Source: Adiantum capillus-veneris (lineage: Eukaryota; Streptophyta; Polypodiopsida; Polypodiales; Pteridaceae). Taken from it: DNA of 64,000 bases. A model generated the notes under the pieces. It was not told where the DNA came from, did no database searches, and was given only the letters and a program-made list of their open reading frames with translations. Both the position numbers and the translations under genes were made by a program. Every line of letters begins with the position of its first letter. Position 1 is the stretch's first letter. The stretch is from contig CM043944.1 in assembly GCA_014529385.2 (NCBI GenBank), forward strand, positions 81,272,384-81,336,383, written 5' to 3'. Below, piece by piece: positions 33,035 through 44,870 of this stretch.

Positions 33035-36000
33035 ATGGCTGACAACAACAACACAGATGTGTTCAAGATGTTTGCTGCTGAGGACAGGTTGGATGGGGAC
33101 AACTACCCTATGTGGGCTTATATGATGCAACATGTTCTTGTGTCAAAGGGTGTCTGGAACATTGTGCAGGGCATTGATGTACGTCCTGGTTCTGAGGATG
33201 TAGGCGATGTTGAGGATGTTGCAGGTCTTGCTGCAAGGATTGCAGCTGTTAGAGTTGTTTTGCCTACGGCAGAACAAGCTCGTTGGGATGTTAAGGTTGC
33301 GCAGGCTCATGCATTGATTGCGTTGTCTATGAAGCGCACCATTGTTCCTCACATCCATTCAGCAAAATCTGCAAAACAGGCTTGGGATATTTTAGCAGGT
33401 CTTTATGCAAGCCGCAATGAGGCTAAAATTGCTTTGCTGCGTAAAGAGCTGGAGTCAAAGATTATGCATGAGGAAGATGATATGGACACTTTCCTTGCTA
33501 GTGTCAAGGATATCAATGAGCAACTTATTTCTGCAGGTGAAGTCATTTCAGACAGTTCCCTTGTGCAGACAGTTCTTGATGCCTTACCAGATTCCTACCA
33601 GACTTTTGCTAGTACTTGGAGACTGATGACCCAAGGAAATCCTGAAGTTGTCAAGTTTGATGCATTATGCACATTGCTGTTGCAAGAGTCACTTTCCAGA
33701 AAAAACAGGACTAGGCAGCGTGCAGTTGAACAGGCTTTTATTGCTTCTCAAAGAAAGGGTGGTAACAACAATGCAGTCACTTCTTATGGTTCTGCTGTGA
33801 GTGGCAAAAATTATGTTCCTAATGCTTCTGCTGGCAGTACTTCATCTGGCAATTCTGGTGATAAGGGCAAAAAGAAGATGCGTTGCCATTATTGTAAAGC
33901 CAATGATCACTTGATCAAGTTGTGTCCTAAGTTGAAGGCCAAAGAGGCTAAGAAGAAAGAGGGTGGTTCCACTGCAAATGCTGGTTCCACTACAAATGCA
34001 GCCATTGTTGAGTCTTCTGTGAAAGGAGACTGTAATGCTGATGTTGATGCAGAATGGGCTTTTAGCACAAAGTGCACTTACAATCCTGCTGTCCATGATG
34101 CATGCTTGTCAGTTGCGGCAGATTCACATGTGTGGTATTTTGAAAGTGGTGCTACAAAGCACATTACCTCACATCATGAATTGTTTACCTCTCTCGAGTC
34201 TGTCCCTCATGGGAATTCAGTCACTTGTGCCAACGCCTCTTATCCAGTTCAGGGAGTTGGAAAGATTGTTCTCACTGCTGCTAATGGCAATTCCTTCACA
34301 CTTGTTGATGCACTTTATGTACCTGGGATCAAGAAGAATCTCTTGTCTGTATCCGCACTTGCTAGACTTGGACTTGTAGTCAAATTTGTGGATGACAGAT
34401 ATACAGTTCATGATCTCAGTTTTGGTGATGAAATTGTTGCATCTGGCCTTTTGTGCCGTGGGCTGTATAAGCTCACTTTGTATGACAAGTGTGGACAAAA
34501 CTTTGCAAATGTTGTTGCAGATTCAAGGGCTATTTCAGATGCAAAACTTTGGCATGCACGTTTTGGTCATCTGAATTTTTCCAGTTTGCTGCGTTTGCAA
34601 AAATCTGATATGGTTGCTTCTATGCCACCTCTTGAAGCACCTGTCAAACATGTTTGTGAAGGCTGTATTTTGGGAAAGATGCAGCGTTATAAATTTCCAA
34701 AGGATGGTTCAGTTCGGGCCACATGCAGGTTGCAGCTTGTGCATAGTGATGTTTGTGGGCCCATGCAAACTCCGTCCTTGGGCAATTACCTGTACTTCGT
34801 GACTTTCATTGATGATTACTCCAGGCATGCATGGGTATTTCCGCTTAAAGCGAAGTCCGAAGTTTTTATGTGCTTCAAACAATTTCTAGCTATGGCTGAA
34901 AATGTCTCGAAATGTACTATGGGCACCCTCCGTTCCGATCGAGGGGGGGAGTACATGTCTTATGAATTTAATGCATTTCTGGCTAGTCATGGGATAAAAC
35001 ACCAATGTACAGTGCCTTATACACCTCAGCAAAATGGTGTTACTGAGAGGAAAAACAGGTCACTGACGGAAATGGCACGATGTATGGTCAAAAGTCAAGC
35101 TTTACCGCATTCTTTTTGGCTTGAGGCCATCATGTGTGCCACTTATGTACTTAACAGGTGTCCTACGAAAGCTTTGCAGTCTATTACTCCATATGAAGCA
35201 TGGCATGATAGAAAGCCTTCTATTGAGCACATGCGTGTTTTTGGCTATTTGGCATATGCTTTGGTGCCACAAGTGCAGCGCAAAAAATTGGATGATAAGG
35301 CTGTCAAATGTATTTTTGTTGGTTATAGTGCTGAAAGCAAAGGTTACAGGTTGTATCATCCACAAACAAAACGTATTCTGGTTTCTCAGGATGTAGTGTT
35401 TTTGGAAGATTCTGTTCAACCCTTGCTGTCATGTACTAGAGACAGTAATGTAAGCTCACAGGACATTTATGACACTTTGTTGCCTCTTTTCAGTGGTGGA
35501 AATACGAATGTAAGTTCCAGTAAGGCAAATGTGCCTATGGGGGTTTCTGAAAATGTATTAGATCAGTCTATTACTGATGCAGATGTACATGATGTACTTG
35601 ATGAGGAAAGGGCTGAAAATGAGCAGGCTAGAGGTATGCCAAAATGGCTGGTGCACACTTTGCGTGAAAGTAAATTGGATGCGCCTTTGTCTAGTCGTAC
35701 TCGTTCAGACTCTCGCCATGCATCTTATGCATCAGATTGTTATTCTTTGGCTGTGTCTAGTTTACATGATGTTCAGGAGCCTCTATCTTTTGATGAAGCA
35801 CAGAATTCAGAAAATTGGATGGCTGCCATGCAATCAGAATATGATGCACTTATAGAAAATGACACATGGAATTTATGTGATTTGCCTCCTGGCAAAAAGG
35901 CCATTGGTACGAAGTGGGTTTACAAGTTGAAACGCAAGCCGGATGGTGAGATTGATCGCCATAAGGCTCGACTTGTTGCAAAGGGTTATGCACAGCAAAA

Positions 36001-37315
36001 AGGCATAGATTATGAAGAGACTTTTGCTCCTACTTGTCGTATGACTACTGTGCGTTTTCTATGTGCATTTGCAGCTCATTTTGGTTGGGATGTACATCAA
36101 TCAGACATTGTTACTGCTTTCCTGAATGGTGACATATTTGAGGAAGTTTATGTAACACAGCCTCACGGTTTTGTCATAAAAGGACAAGAGGACAAAGTGT
36201 GCAAATGTAACAAGGCTTTGTATGGGTTGAAGCAATCTCCTCGTGTTTGGTATGAGAAAGCTGACACTCATTTGGTCAAACAAGGCTTTCGTAACAGTCC
36301 AACAGAAAGCACATTGTATGTAAAGCGTGAGGGTGATGTATTTCTCATCGTGGTTCTTTATGTTGATGATTTGCTGATCACTGGACCAAATGAGAGACAT
36401 ATTGCTGAATTTAAGGCTGATTTGAATGCTACTTTCAAGATGAAAGATTTGGGGCTGTTGCATCATTATTTGGGTATACAGTTTAAGCAGTGTGATGGTG
36501 GTATTGCCTTGTGTCAGAAAAGTTACATAGAGACATTGCTATGTAAGTTTGGACTTGAGGATTGCAAACCTATTGCCACTCCCATGGAAACAGGTTTGAA
36601 ATTGAGTCTACATGATGTTGGCGATCCTGCAGATGTCACTCTTTACCAAACTGATGTTGGCTGCCTCATTTATGTATGCAACACGAGGCCGGATATTCAG
36701 TTTGCCGTCTCACAGGTCAGCAGATTTATGCATAGCCCAGGGTCTAAGCATTGGCAGGCTATCAAGAGGATTTTCCGCTACCTTAGTGGCACTTTACATA
36801 TTGGCTTGTTTTATCCCAAGGGGGGATCATTGCCGCCAGACTTACATGCTTTTTCGGACTCAGATTGGGCTGGTTGTTTTGACACGCGAGTGTCCACAAG
36901 TGGTTTTTGTTTCATGCTTGGCAGTTCATGTATATCATGGTTGATCAAGAAGCAACCTACTGTGGCCACTTCGAGTTGTGAGGCTGAGTACAGGGCAGTC
37001 TTCACAGCTACGGTTGAGTGTGTATGGCTCAGACGCCTTATGGCTGATTTGGGTGTTGGACAGGACACTGCCAACACTATCTACACTGACAGTCAGAGCG
37101 CATTGGCAGTTGCGAGGAACCCAGTTTTTCATGCTCGCACAAAGCACATTGAGGTGCATTATCACTATGTCAGGGAAAGTCTCTCAGTAGGAGAGATCAG
37201 CTTGGCTTATGTGCAAACACAGGACAACCTTGCAGATCTTTTCACAAGGGTATTGTCTCGTGAGAAGCTTGAAGCTTTCCGCAAAGCTTTGGGCTTACTC
37301 CCCTTTGTGGATTGA
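33035..37315 (+). CDS. Copia gag-pol polyprotein, 1426 codons, protease Asp replaced by Glu
   Basis: The start is ATG 33035 in an ACCATGG context; the open frame extends 20 codons further upstream without an ATG. Domain order is gag (about 1-270), CCHC knuckle CHYCKANDHLIKLC (284-297), protease with WYFESGATKHI (Glu at residue 370 where copia proteases have Asp), and HHCC (HARFGH, CEGCILGK). The integrase core follows with D572, D635 and E671 (DD35E), then RT with QSDIVTAFLNG and YVDD at 1109-1112, then RNase H with FSDSDWAG (about 1275), CEAEY and YTDSQSA. INT before RT is the copia order. The frame has no stop or frameshift, so only the protease change and LTR divergence argue against recent activity. 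Confidence 0.95.
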   Translation: MADNNNTDVFKMFAAEDRLDGDNYPMWAYMMQHVLVSKGVWNIVQGIDVRPGSEDVGDVEDVAGLAARIAAVRVVLPTAEQARWDVKVAQAHALIALSMKRTIVPHIHSAKSAKQAWDILAGLYASRNEAKIALLRKELESKIMHEEDDMDTFLASVKDINEQLISAGEVISDSSLVQTVLDALPDSYQTFASTWRLMTQGNPEVVKFDALCTLLLQESLSRKNRTRQRAVEQAFIASQRKGGNNNAVTSYGSAVSGKNYVPNASAGSTSSGNSGDKGKKKMRCHYCKANDHLIKLCPKLKAKEAKKKEGGSTANAGSTTNAAIVESSVKGDCNADVDAEWAFSTKCTYNPAVHDACLSVAADSHVWYFESGATKHITSHHELFTSLESVPHGNSVTCANASYPVQGVGKIVLTAANGNSFTLVDALYVPGIKKNLLSVSALARLGLVVKFVDDRYTVHDLSFGDEIVASGLLCRGLYKLTLYDKCGQNFANVVADSRAISDAKLWHARFGHLNFSSLLRLQKSDMVASMPPLEAPVKHVCEGCILGKMQRYKFPKDGSVRATCRLQLVHSDVCGPMQTPSLGNYLYFVTFIDDYSRHAWVFPLKAKSEVFMCFKQFLAMAENVSKCTMGTLRSDRGGEYMSYEFNAFLASHGIKHQCTVPYTPQQNGVTERKNRSLTEMARCMVKSQALPHSFWLEAIMCATYVLNRCPTKALQSITPYEAWHDRKPSIEHMRVFGYLAYALVPQVQRKKLDDKAVKCIFVGYSAESKGYRLYHPQTKRILVSQDVVFLEDSVQPLLSCTRDSNVSSQDIYDTLLPLFSGGNTNVSSSKANVPMGVSENVLDQSITDADVHDVLDEERAENEQARGMPKWLVHTLRESKLDAPLSSRTRSDSRHASYASDCYSLAVSSLHDVQEPLSFDEAQNSENWMAAMQSEYDALIENDTWNLCDLPPGKKAIGTKWVYKLKRKPDGEIDRHKARLVAKGYAQQKGIDYEETFAPTCRMTTVRFLCAFAAHFGWDVHQSDIVTAFLNGDIFEEVYVTQPHGFVIKGQEDKVCKCNKALYGLKQSPRVWYEKADTHLVKQGFRNSPTESTLYVKREGDVFLIVVLYVDDLLITGPNERHIAEFKADLNATFKMKDLGLLHHYLGIQFKQCDGGIALCQKSYIETLLCKFGLEDCKPIATPMETGLKLSLHDVGDPADVTLYQTDVGCLIYVCNTRPDIQFAVSQVSRFMHSPGSKHWQAIKRIFRYLSGTLHIGLFYPKGGSLPPDLHAFSDSDWAGCFDTRVSTSGFCFMLGSSCISWLIKKQPTVATSSCEAEYRAVFTATVECVWLRRLMADLGVGQDTANTIYTDSQSALAVARNPVFHARTKHIEVHYHYVRESLSVGEISLAYVQTQDNLADLFTRVLSREKLEAFRKALGLLPFVD

Positions 37316-37380
37316 TCCTGTCCTCAGAGCATGGCACTTCCCTTTACTCATGTGCCAGCTCTCGTTCACCGCATTACTCC

Positions 37381-37390
37381 AGGGGGGATT
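37381..37390 (+). other. Polypurine tract of copia G
   Basis: AGGGGGGATT directly precedes the 3' LTR TGTTACC. Confidence 0.8.
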
Positions 37391-37618
37391 TGTTACCATA
37401 TACATGTGGTAGTGATGTGTGTGAACACATTAGGACCGCCGGGGCATTTTTTCCCTCTTTAGGAGGTTTTTTCCCCCGTGCATTGTATATATGTCCATCA
37501 CTCTAGGGCTATCCATATTTTTCATTGCACACTAAGTAACACACTCTCTATTGTGTGCCTTGAGCTTCCTTCGTCTTATCCAAGCTGTGTGTGTTTCTCT
37601 ATAACCCTAATTCCAACA
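37391..37618 (+). repeat. 3' LTR of copia G
   Basis: 228 bp, same ends as the 5' LTR, followed by the CATCC duplication. Confidence 0.95.
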
Positions 37619-37977
37619 CATCCTACGTGATTTTGCACCGGGTTTTTAGGGTTGGATTTCTGGTTCATGGACCTTAGGGAGAGCGACCTATTGGTGTTAA
37701 TAGGATTTTCCTCAAGTTCCGTAGCATTTCGAGAACGTTTGATGGGTATTTGGCTCTTGAAAGCATTGTAGGAAATCTCCTGTTGTGTACTCTTGAAGGC
37801 TATAGCTTAGACATTGGGTAGAGACCTCTGTAGGAAGTAGTCAATAGTCGGTCGAGTGTAAGTTGACACCCTATGTTTGCTTCCACGGGCCTGCGGGTCG
37901 AGCTTCATCCTTAGCTGACAAATCTGGTTAGGTGAGTTCTCGCTATGTTGACGTCCGTCGCGGAGTATCCACCAACA
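37619..37977 (+). repeat. 3' LTR of A, second part
   Basis: Continues 32445 after the copia insertion. It aligns with 14564-14705 as far as 37765, then carries the LTR end missing from the 5' copy. It ends CCAACA, followed by GTTTT, the duplicate of 13970-13974. Confidence 0.85.
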
Positions 37978-37982
37978 GTTTT

Positions 37983-38850
37983 TAAGGGAAGCAAGGCTTC
38001 CAATTTGGCATCTTGCATTGAAATTTTCTCGTCTGGTTTATGCTATGAGCATAAAACCTTGGAGGAAATTGTCAGTTTGTCAGCGTGTTCTTTTATTACA
38101 TGCAAAGAGGGTGTATATGATACACAACAACTCTCTCTTGCACAACAGCTATGGCTATGAGCCATCTTCCAGCGAGTTTTTCCTTCAGAATTTCCAAACA
38201 ACTGGTTACAACGGGATGACTAGGTTAGACAATTTTGAGTTTTGCTTGAATATTGTATGTGGTACAAAGCAAAGTACTCCGAGAATTTTACATGAAGCCA
38301 GCAAGGCACTTTTGTTTTGGCTCTCACATTTGCGGCCATCACTCTCGGCGAGGGCTTACAATTCTACATGCAAGGTATGCTAGTTAGGTAGATTCAATTC
38401 TACCACCTCATGAATTACGCTTTCGCTATCACACTCGCAAATCTGTCAAGGACACGATAAGTGATGGACTGTTTTGTCATAATAATCAATATCTAATTCT
38501 CCTAAATGATTTTCTCATGTTAAACTGATCATTTAATACGGGGAAGTGCCAGGGGATAAAAAGCCAGAATATTGGTTAAGCTAGCAGACCGGCCACAGCA
38601 GGGATCCAAAGGAGGGAAAATAGGGATCCAAAGGGGGGGGCATCTGCAAAAGATCCATTGCAACAATGGGCTTAAAAGACCCTAAGGTTCAGCCCCTTAA
38701 GACTTCCAAAATGCTAAGGTTCCAAAATTCAAAGGTTGTGTCCAAAGGTCAAGCATGGGGGGAACTGGATGCTTTGTGTGTGTCCCAAAAGTCTTTCTCA
38801 ATCCCTACATAGGAGGGGGCGAGCCTTGGGAGTAGGGGATGGGAGATAAA

Positions 38851-38883
<33 letters not shown>

Positions 38884-39928
38884 GCTCCCTTTACACAAAG
38901 GGAATGAGGGACACATGTCAGCTCCTTAGCCCAGATGCCCACAAGGTGTACCCAATTCCTATTGGATGTCCTTGGAGGTGGACCAATGAGAATTAGGCTA
39001 GAGTAAATCTAGTTTAATTAATTTAAAAACACTTAATAAAAGACCCAATGAGAATTAAGCTCTCTAGAAGACTATTGGACAGTCTCCCAAGGGGTCCAAT
39101 GAGCATTCAGCAGCCCAATGGCTTGCCTGATTCCTATTGGCCAGGAGGCAAAGGGGTCCAATGAGAGTTTAGTTGCATTTATTAATTACATAAAGCTCTC
39201 ACAAAAGGGGAAAGGGAGACACATGTCAGAAGGCTATCACTTATACTGCTTAATTATCATTGGCTAGCCCTAGGGAGGTCCAATGAGACTGTAGCATGAG
39301 CAAATAGCAAGAGGGGTCGACCAAGAGAGAGAGGGGGCTGATTTTTGCAAGGCATTATCACACACACACTCACACAATCTCATGTGTGAAGTAAAGAAGA
39401 CTCTCTCTCCTTCTCAAGCTTTAATGGAAAGATTACCACCTACTCCAAGCTTGTGAGAAGGGAGGCCTACACCAACAACTCTTGGCTTTGTGATGCAAAT
39501 CCAACCAAGAGCCAAGCTTCAATGCATGCTCATCTCCTCTACCATGCTAATAACTAAGCTAAGCTATGCTAATATGAATGATTATGTGAGGAGATGTACA
39601 TCTTTCTCGTAAGAATACTCCTTCTTCCTCTCAATCTACTCTCATACCCCGCTAGCTCTCACCATCTTCGAAGATGTGTGAGGTCTTGGGTCTGAGACCG
39701 GAGAGAATTGATGTTGTGTTTGATAAGTCTTTTGCTTAGTGCATGAAGGTTTCATCTTCATTCCACTAGCTAGTCTTGAAGGAACACAAAGAATTGTATT
39801 GTACAATGTCTCTCTTGATGGGAGAAACCATAATACAAAGCCTTTTGGAGGGGGGACCGGCTCCATGTAAATCCGGTCCTCAACTGTTGTCAATAGCTTA
39901 ATTTCTCTCTCTTTTGAAAGTATTGTTC
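37983..39928. other. E internal DNA and left flank/LTR of element F; no recognised gene
   Basis: A 121-codon frame at 38018-38383 has no family resemblance. (CA)n lies at 38851-38882. Between 38940 and 39310 a GTCCAATGAG motif with variable tails recurs about five times at uneven spacing. Part of this stretch is probably F's 5' LTR, but I could not fix its left end or a target duplication. Confidence 0.45.
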
Positions 39929-42109
39929 ATGCTATCTAACTAGGTGTTATGCTTTTTGTTGCTCTCTCCACCCAAGCACTCTTGTAATTCTCATTAGGAA
40001 TGGGTTAGGAATCTATTCTAATGAAATGCCCACTATGTTCATATTAATTTCCGCTACACACAAGTTACTAGGCCATTAAATGTTACATTGGTATCAGAGC
40101 ACAAGGTTTCTCTTTTCTTGCTCATGAAGGGAGGTCCTCAAGCTAGCTATAAATGGTTGTTATTATTAATTGCCTGTGAGTAAGTAGAATAGGAATTTTT
40201 CAGCCTTGCAGTGCACTTGCCTTCGTGCAGCTAATGGGGCATCACCGTCGAGAGCTATGGTCTTGATAGTGGAGTCCTACGGGGCTTGCCTATGGCTTGC
40301 CTATGGATTAACCACTATTGAGCTATTAGAAGACAGGAGCCGGTGTTGTTTTGGTGTTGAACGACCCTCTCTTCTATTCCTTGCAATTAATGGTATTCGA
40401 GCCACGGGTATAGTAGCTTGAGTGCTTTTTCTAAAGGGGTAAAGAGGAGTAGCAACTAGGGCTTGAAGTGCCAAAGTACACCTAAAAAGTTTACACCTAA
40501 AAGTTGTTAGAATGGCTGACAATAGTAAAGAGAGTGAAATTAATGTTGATAACTTTGATTTTGCTAATGAGCAAGTTACTAATGATGCCCCGATGCTTGT
40601 TAACTATCTTGTTTCTAGGCTTCAACAAGCCATGGGCAATCCATCTCTCCAAAGTGAAGTGAAATGGCAGCTGTGCTCATGGGATACTCGAAGCTCCCCA
40701 CCATGACGAGAGAACACCTAGGAAGCCTCCTTGTGAGACTTCCAAAAGAGGTCTCTCTCCGATTCGGGAAGAAGAAGAGAATCCATACGAAGGGCTCAAG
40801 AATTTACTTCTTGATGATGCATCTCCTTCTCAAAGGAGAACTCAAGGGCCTCCACTGAAGGAACAAGAAAGAAGTGAGTCTCCCGCCACCTCGACGGAGA
40901 TGGCTCCACGAAGACGGCGGGCTAAACGCTCTCCATCACCTCCAAAACGGAGAAGACCATTGCACCCTTCTCCACACCATCATTCAAAGAGGGATGACAA
41001 AAAGCAAGAGAAGAAAAAGGCGATAAATAGGACACCCTCTTCTCCATCTTCTTCATCCTCTTCCTCTTATGAAAGTGATGGTGAAGATGATAGGCAAGAA
41101 AGAGGTCACCCTCTTCTCCACCTTCCTCAAATTATTCACATTCTGAAGAAAGTGATGGTGCAACCTTTGAACCATCAAAAAGAAGAGGCCATAGGAAATC
41201 CTATGCCGCATGGAAGAGGTCATCCAAGCTAAAGAAGTTCAAAGAGGGAGGGAAGAGCATCTCTTTCCTTACCTATGATGGCACCTTTGGTGCTACAGAC
41301 AAAGTCTTGGCATTTATCCAACAATTTGATGCGGCGTTCGGAGATGAGGGCTTCACGGAGTCCTCTAAGCTACGCCATGTAGCTATGCACTTTCAAAAGT
41401 CCACCAGGCAATGATGGTCCAGCCTACGAGCCAACGGTGAAGCTCCACGAACCTGGAAAGCTTTAAGAGCTTCCATTATGAAGCAGTTTTTGGCCACCGA
41501 TGCCAAAGACAAAGTACTCACTGAATGGCGAAGCTTAAAGCTCTCTCCCTATGAATCCATCCACAAATATGTAGACAAGTTTTGGGACCTACAAATCAAA
41601 GCCACTGTCTTCAAAAAGTTGGATTTTGGAGAGCGAAAGCAACAATTTTGTGCGGGCTTAACCGAAGAAATGGTGGAGTATGTCAACTCCCAAAGGCCAC
41701 GTACCATATCGGTGGTAATACGCCATACTATGGTGGCCTCTCGAATCAATTTCCAAATGGGGGCTAAAAGAAATAATAAGCCCACGGAAAACAAGGGTTC
41801 CAACGAGCCTAAGGGGAAGGACAATGTCCAAAAGTCTCCTAAGGGCAACTCCAACAAAGCTAAAGAGAAGGGAGTTTACAAAGGTAAAAATAAACTCTCT
41901 CCTGAAGAGCTTGAGCGTTATCTCAAGGATAACCGGTGTTTCAAGTGCGGCGAACAAGGGCATGCTATCTAACTAGGTGTTATGCTTTTTGTTGCTCTCT
42001 CCACCCAAGCACTCTTGTAATTCTCATTAGGAATCTATTCTAATGAAATGCCCACTATGTTCATATTAATTTCCGCTACACACAAGTTACTAGGCCATTA
42101 AATGTTACA
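39929..42109 (+). mobile_element. Element F: gag-only LTR retroelement with large internal deletion
   Basis: Direct repeats 39929-40087 and 41961-42109 both end GTTACA and align throughout, except for a 10-bp deletion in the second. A tRNA-Met PBS (TGGTATCAGAGC) follows at 40089-40100. Between them lies only a gag. The gag frame runs into the second repeat right after the CCHC knuckle, so protease, RT and integrase were deleted together with the left part of the 3' LTR. Confidence 0.75.
40512..41972 (+). pseudogene. gag of element F
   Basis: It starts MADNSKESEINVDNFDF at 40512 and is shifted near 40660 and again before 40900. A Ser/Pro/Arg-rich stretch follows (40900-41230). The retrotransposon gag domain (about 41240-41760) contains LTYDGTFGATDKVLAFIQQFDAAF and WRSLKLSPYESIHKYVDKFWDL, with TGA 41413 inside. 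The end is RCFKCGEQGHAI, an incomplete CCHC knuckle cut by the LTR junction at 41961. The tRNA-Met PBS and gag type suggest a Ty3/gypsy chromovirus-like origin, which is tentative. Confidence 0.7.
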
Positions 42110-44870
42110 GTTAGCATGATTTTTGGTTGCTATAAACGCACAAAAACACTAAAAGGGACCTCAATCTAAGACTTAAGACTTAATACATAGGCAAAGTGTC
42201 ATATTTAAGTCATTTTCGTACAGGCACGATCCACTATACGATAAATGGAGCAAGATGTGACTTGTGTTTTCTATTACCTCTCTCGATGAGAGCGTTATAT
42301 AGCCAGATTATTGCATGCTTATAGGATAAGCTGCACGCTACGCATAAGATGCACACAAGCATGGGCGCGGTATATACAAGGTAGTAGCTTAAGGAAAGTT
42401 CCTCAGCCCAACATTCTCTCTCACTCTTTCCCATTTCTCTTGAAGAATAATGAAAGCTTTTTAATAATATTTTGATACATGTTTTGTTTGGGAGTCGTCA
42501 TGAGCCAAGGTGCTCTAACTCTCAACCAGAAATTGGGCAACACGCCCTCTACATTAGTCTTTATCGTTTCGTTGATTGAGCACTAATTGCCATAAGGGCT
42601 ACGAGCCACACATTTTGTCTAAGAGTCATTGTCGAATCTCGGGTACGGCCCAACTTTTGGCATTCCTTGGGTGATTGTTCTTAAGATCGAACAGATCTAC
42701 CCAATGAGGTAAACAACGATGTTAATGGACAAGCAAGAGTCTTGTCATTACGGATGTTTAGGGTGTCATGTTTGCACGACATGTTTTCAGTGCGACACTC
42801 GAGTTGAGATTTTACTAACCATAAACTCAACTCAGTTGATCTTTACCACCAATTTTAGATGCAATAGACCATTGCGACAGCATGGCTATCCATAAGAGCT
42901 ACGCTTTACACGTGTGTATCTCCTGCTCTATCTATAGCACTACGAGTGGATAGACGCATTGTTTTGGGATAAGCCCCCGCGGGTGCTTACTAAATCACCC
43001 TATAGGCATTGAGGATCACAGTTTGATCTATTCCCGTTATATTTTCAAGGAAAGAATTCCACAATCTACCACGTGGTAGCGGAAAAATTCAAAATTTCAA
43101 GCTGATTCTCTTCATTCTCTACACGGTTAACTATGTTGGTTACCGTTACCTGCTAGTCGAGCAATTTCTACAAAGGGTCTTACCAAGGGGGTTGACTACG
43201 TAGATTCTACCCAACGTGTTTGGATTGCGAATGCAACACCTAGGGTTTCCAGTGGAATGTTGCTTTGTTTTCTCACAAGTGGGAGACGTGCTCCCGTGCA
43301 TTTGAATACGGGTAACTGAACTTTCAGTTCAATCCCCAGGGGCATGCCAAGAGCATGTCGGAACAAGTATTTTGGGCCGTGGTGTCCAATGTACATTATG
43401 CTGAATCCACTTGTCGGATTTGATTTGGCACATGTTGTCACAATAGGGACTCAAGGAGTTCGGTTTAGCCAGTGTGGAGCAATGAATGAGGGTTCCTCTC
43501 ACTCTTGTTGCAGAGTGTTTAGAGTTACCTCCACACACAAGTACATCTTGTACTTGTAGGATGTTCTTTTTTTAGATATCCTTAGTTGAGACATATTCCA
43601 CATGTGGCGAATATGAGTCTCTTGGACTGACACTGGCGCCCACTATTTCAAATATGTGTCACGACAAAGTCCCTAGGTGATGGTCACATCTGTTTTCTAG
43701 ACCATTTTCAGCACGACGTATCAGGAGCCATTTCGTGGCCAAAAATTGTCGGATACTTAGAATGACTTGTTCAGGTACAAGTACTGCTAAACAACATTAC
43801 ATATGGTTGTTTATACATATAGCAAGGCTCTAAGTTATTAATGAAAAAGTTTCATTGTTTGTCCCTAGAAGTGATTAATGTTTCACCTTCTATATAGCAA
43901 GGCTTGCAAATGATTGCAGCAGACAGTATTTAGATTCTTTCTTGAACTATTTACATTCCTCTTTAGTGCTAAATGCATGCACACTCAGTGTTATGGGCCC
44001 TAGTGTTTAGCAAAGATTGATTTGGAACGGCATGCATATTCATCAAGTTGTTGCTTATGAAGAATTTTGCACTCTGTGTGCAGTATCTCTATGAGGTTAT
44101 TTTTGGGTCTACTAATCACCAACAGAGGTCATGGCTCGGTTTGGGGGTTTGTGGATTTTTCAAGTTAACCACGAAGGTTTCTCGGACATTGTTGATTCCT
44201 CAACAATGTTATATGATATTGTGATTTCCATTTACTAGTCAAATGGGAAGACTGTCTGTAAACCATGGGGGAAATACACCTCAATACTGTCAGTTATCCA
44301 AGGGGATAGGTAGATTACAAAGTGTAATCTTGGGCTAAAAGATATGCAAAGTGCGTACATTAGCACCAAGCACTCCAATTAATAAGCATTTATTGCTCTA
44401 CTTGGAGTTTACTTACTATCAGTTAATGCATGTTTGCGACTAAGTTTAGTCTCTTCATGTTTAAATCAGGCTCTCGACCTTGAACACTAGTTATGGTGGG
44501 TTTGTTTACTGATGAAATTGGAGAACAAGTCAAGGACTTACATTTGGTTGATGAGTTAGGTCAGCAAGTTACTTTCACGGAAGATGAAAAGCGGTACTCT
44601 TTCAGGTACATCTTTGTCGTGATAACTCGTTTAGCATGCTCATGTGTATTCTAAATGGAGTCTACACACTAGATAGTTCCAAATTGACAACAATGTGCAA
44701 AATCAAGATGTTATTCTTGATTTCATTGAACCTCCTAATGCACCATGTTTTCAGTCAAACAAAAAGCTGGATCCATGAAGGATACCACTCTGGGAAAACA
44801 TTAGTGTTCTTATGAAGATCCTACCACTTTTATTTTCGTGGACGAAAATGCTTCTCCAAGGGGGGAGTGA
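42110..44870 (+). other. Internal region of E, right part: no recognised domain
   Basis: The block 43430-44040 is homologous, in inverted orientation, to 11600-12033 joined with 45031-45400. Apart from that I see no gag or pol motif and no long frame. It ends in the purine tract AAGGGGGGAG before the E 3' LTR. Confidence 0.55.

Larger units (their letters stand above)
32446..37618 (+). mobile_element. Ty1/copia element G, nearly intact, target duplication CATCC
   Basis: LTRs 32446-32673 and 37391-37618 are each 228 bp, TGTTACC...CCAACA, and differ at 8 positions (about 3.5%). CATCC flanks both sides (32441-32445, 37619-37623). PBS, PPT and one open gag-pol frame are all present. The insertion splits element A's 3' LTR, so it is younger than A. 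Confidence 0.95.
13975..37977 (+). mobile_element. Giant Ty3/gypsy element A (about 18.8 kb without nested copia), target duplication GTTTT
   Basis: The element starts TGTTAGC at 13975, after GTTTT at 13970-13974. It ends CCAACA at 37977, before GTTTT at 37978-37982. Internal order is truncated 5' LTR, palindrome-bearing leader, gag, PR1, acidic linker, RT/RNase H, two HHCC modules plus integrase, PR2, internal PPT copy, internal TATA, intron, ORF3, PPT and 3' LTR (split by copia G). RT and DD35E integrase place it in Ty3/gypsy. Giant size, a late extra ORF and the PBS type in the related family C suggest the Athila/Tat side. Frames are broken repeatedly, so it is inactive. Confidence 0.85.

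Noticed and set aside
33143-37190. Numerous antisense and out-of-frame ORFs within copia G
   Set aside because: Shadows of the real gag-pol frame; no independent features.
38380-38530. A left end and target duplication for element F (GTTAG seen after its 3' LTR and near 38384)
   Set aside because: No TG LTR start follows the candidate GTTAG, so the match is not convincing.
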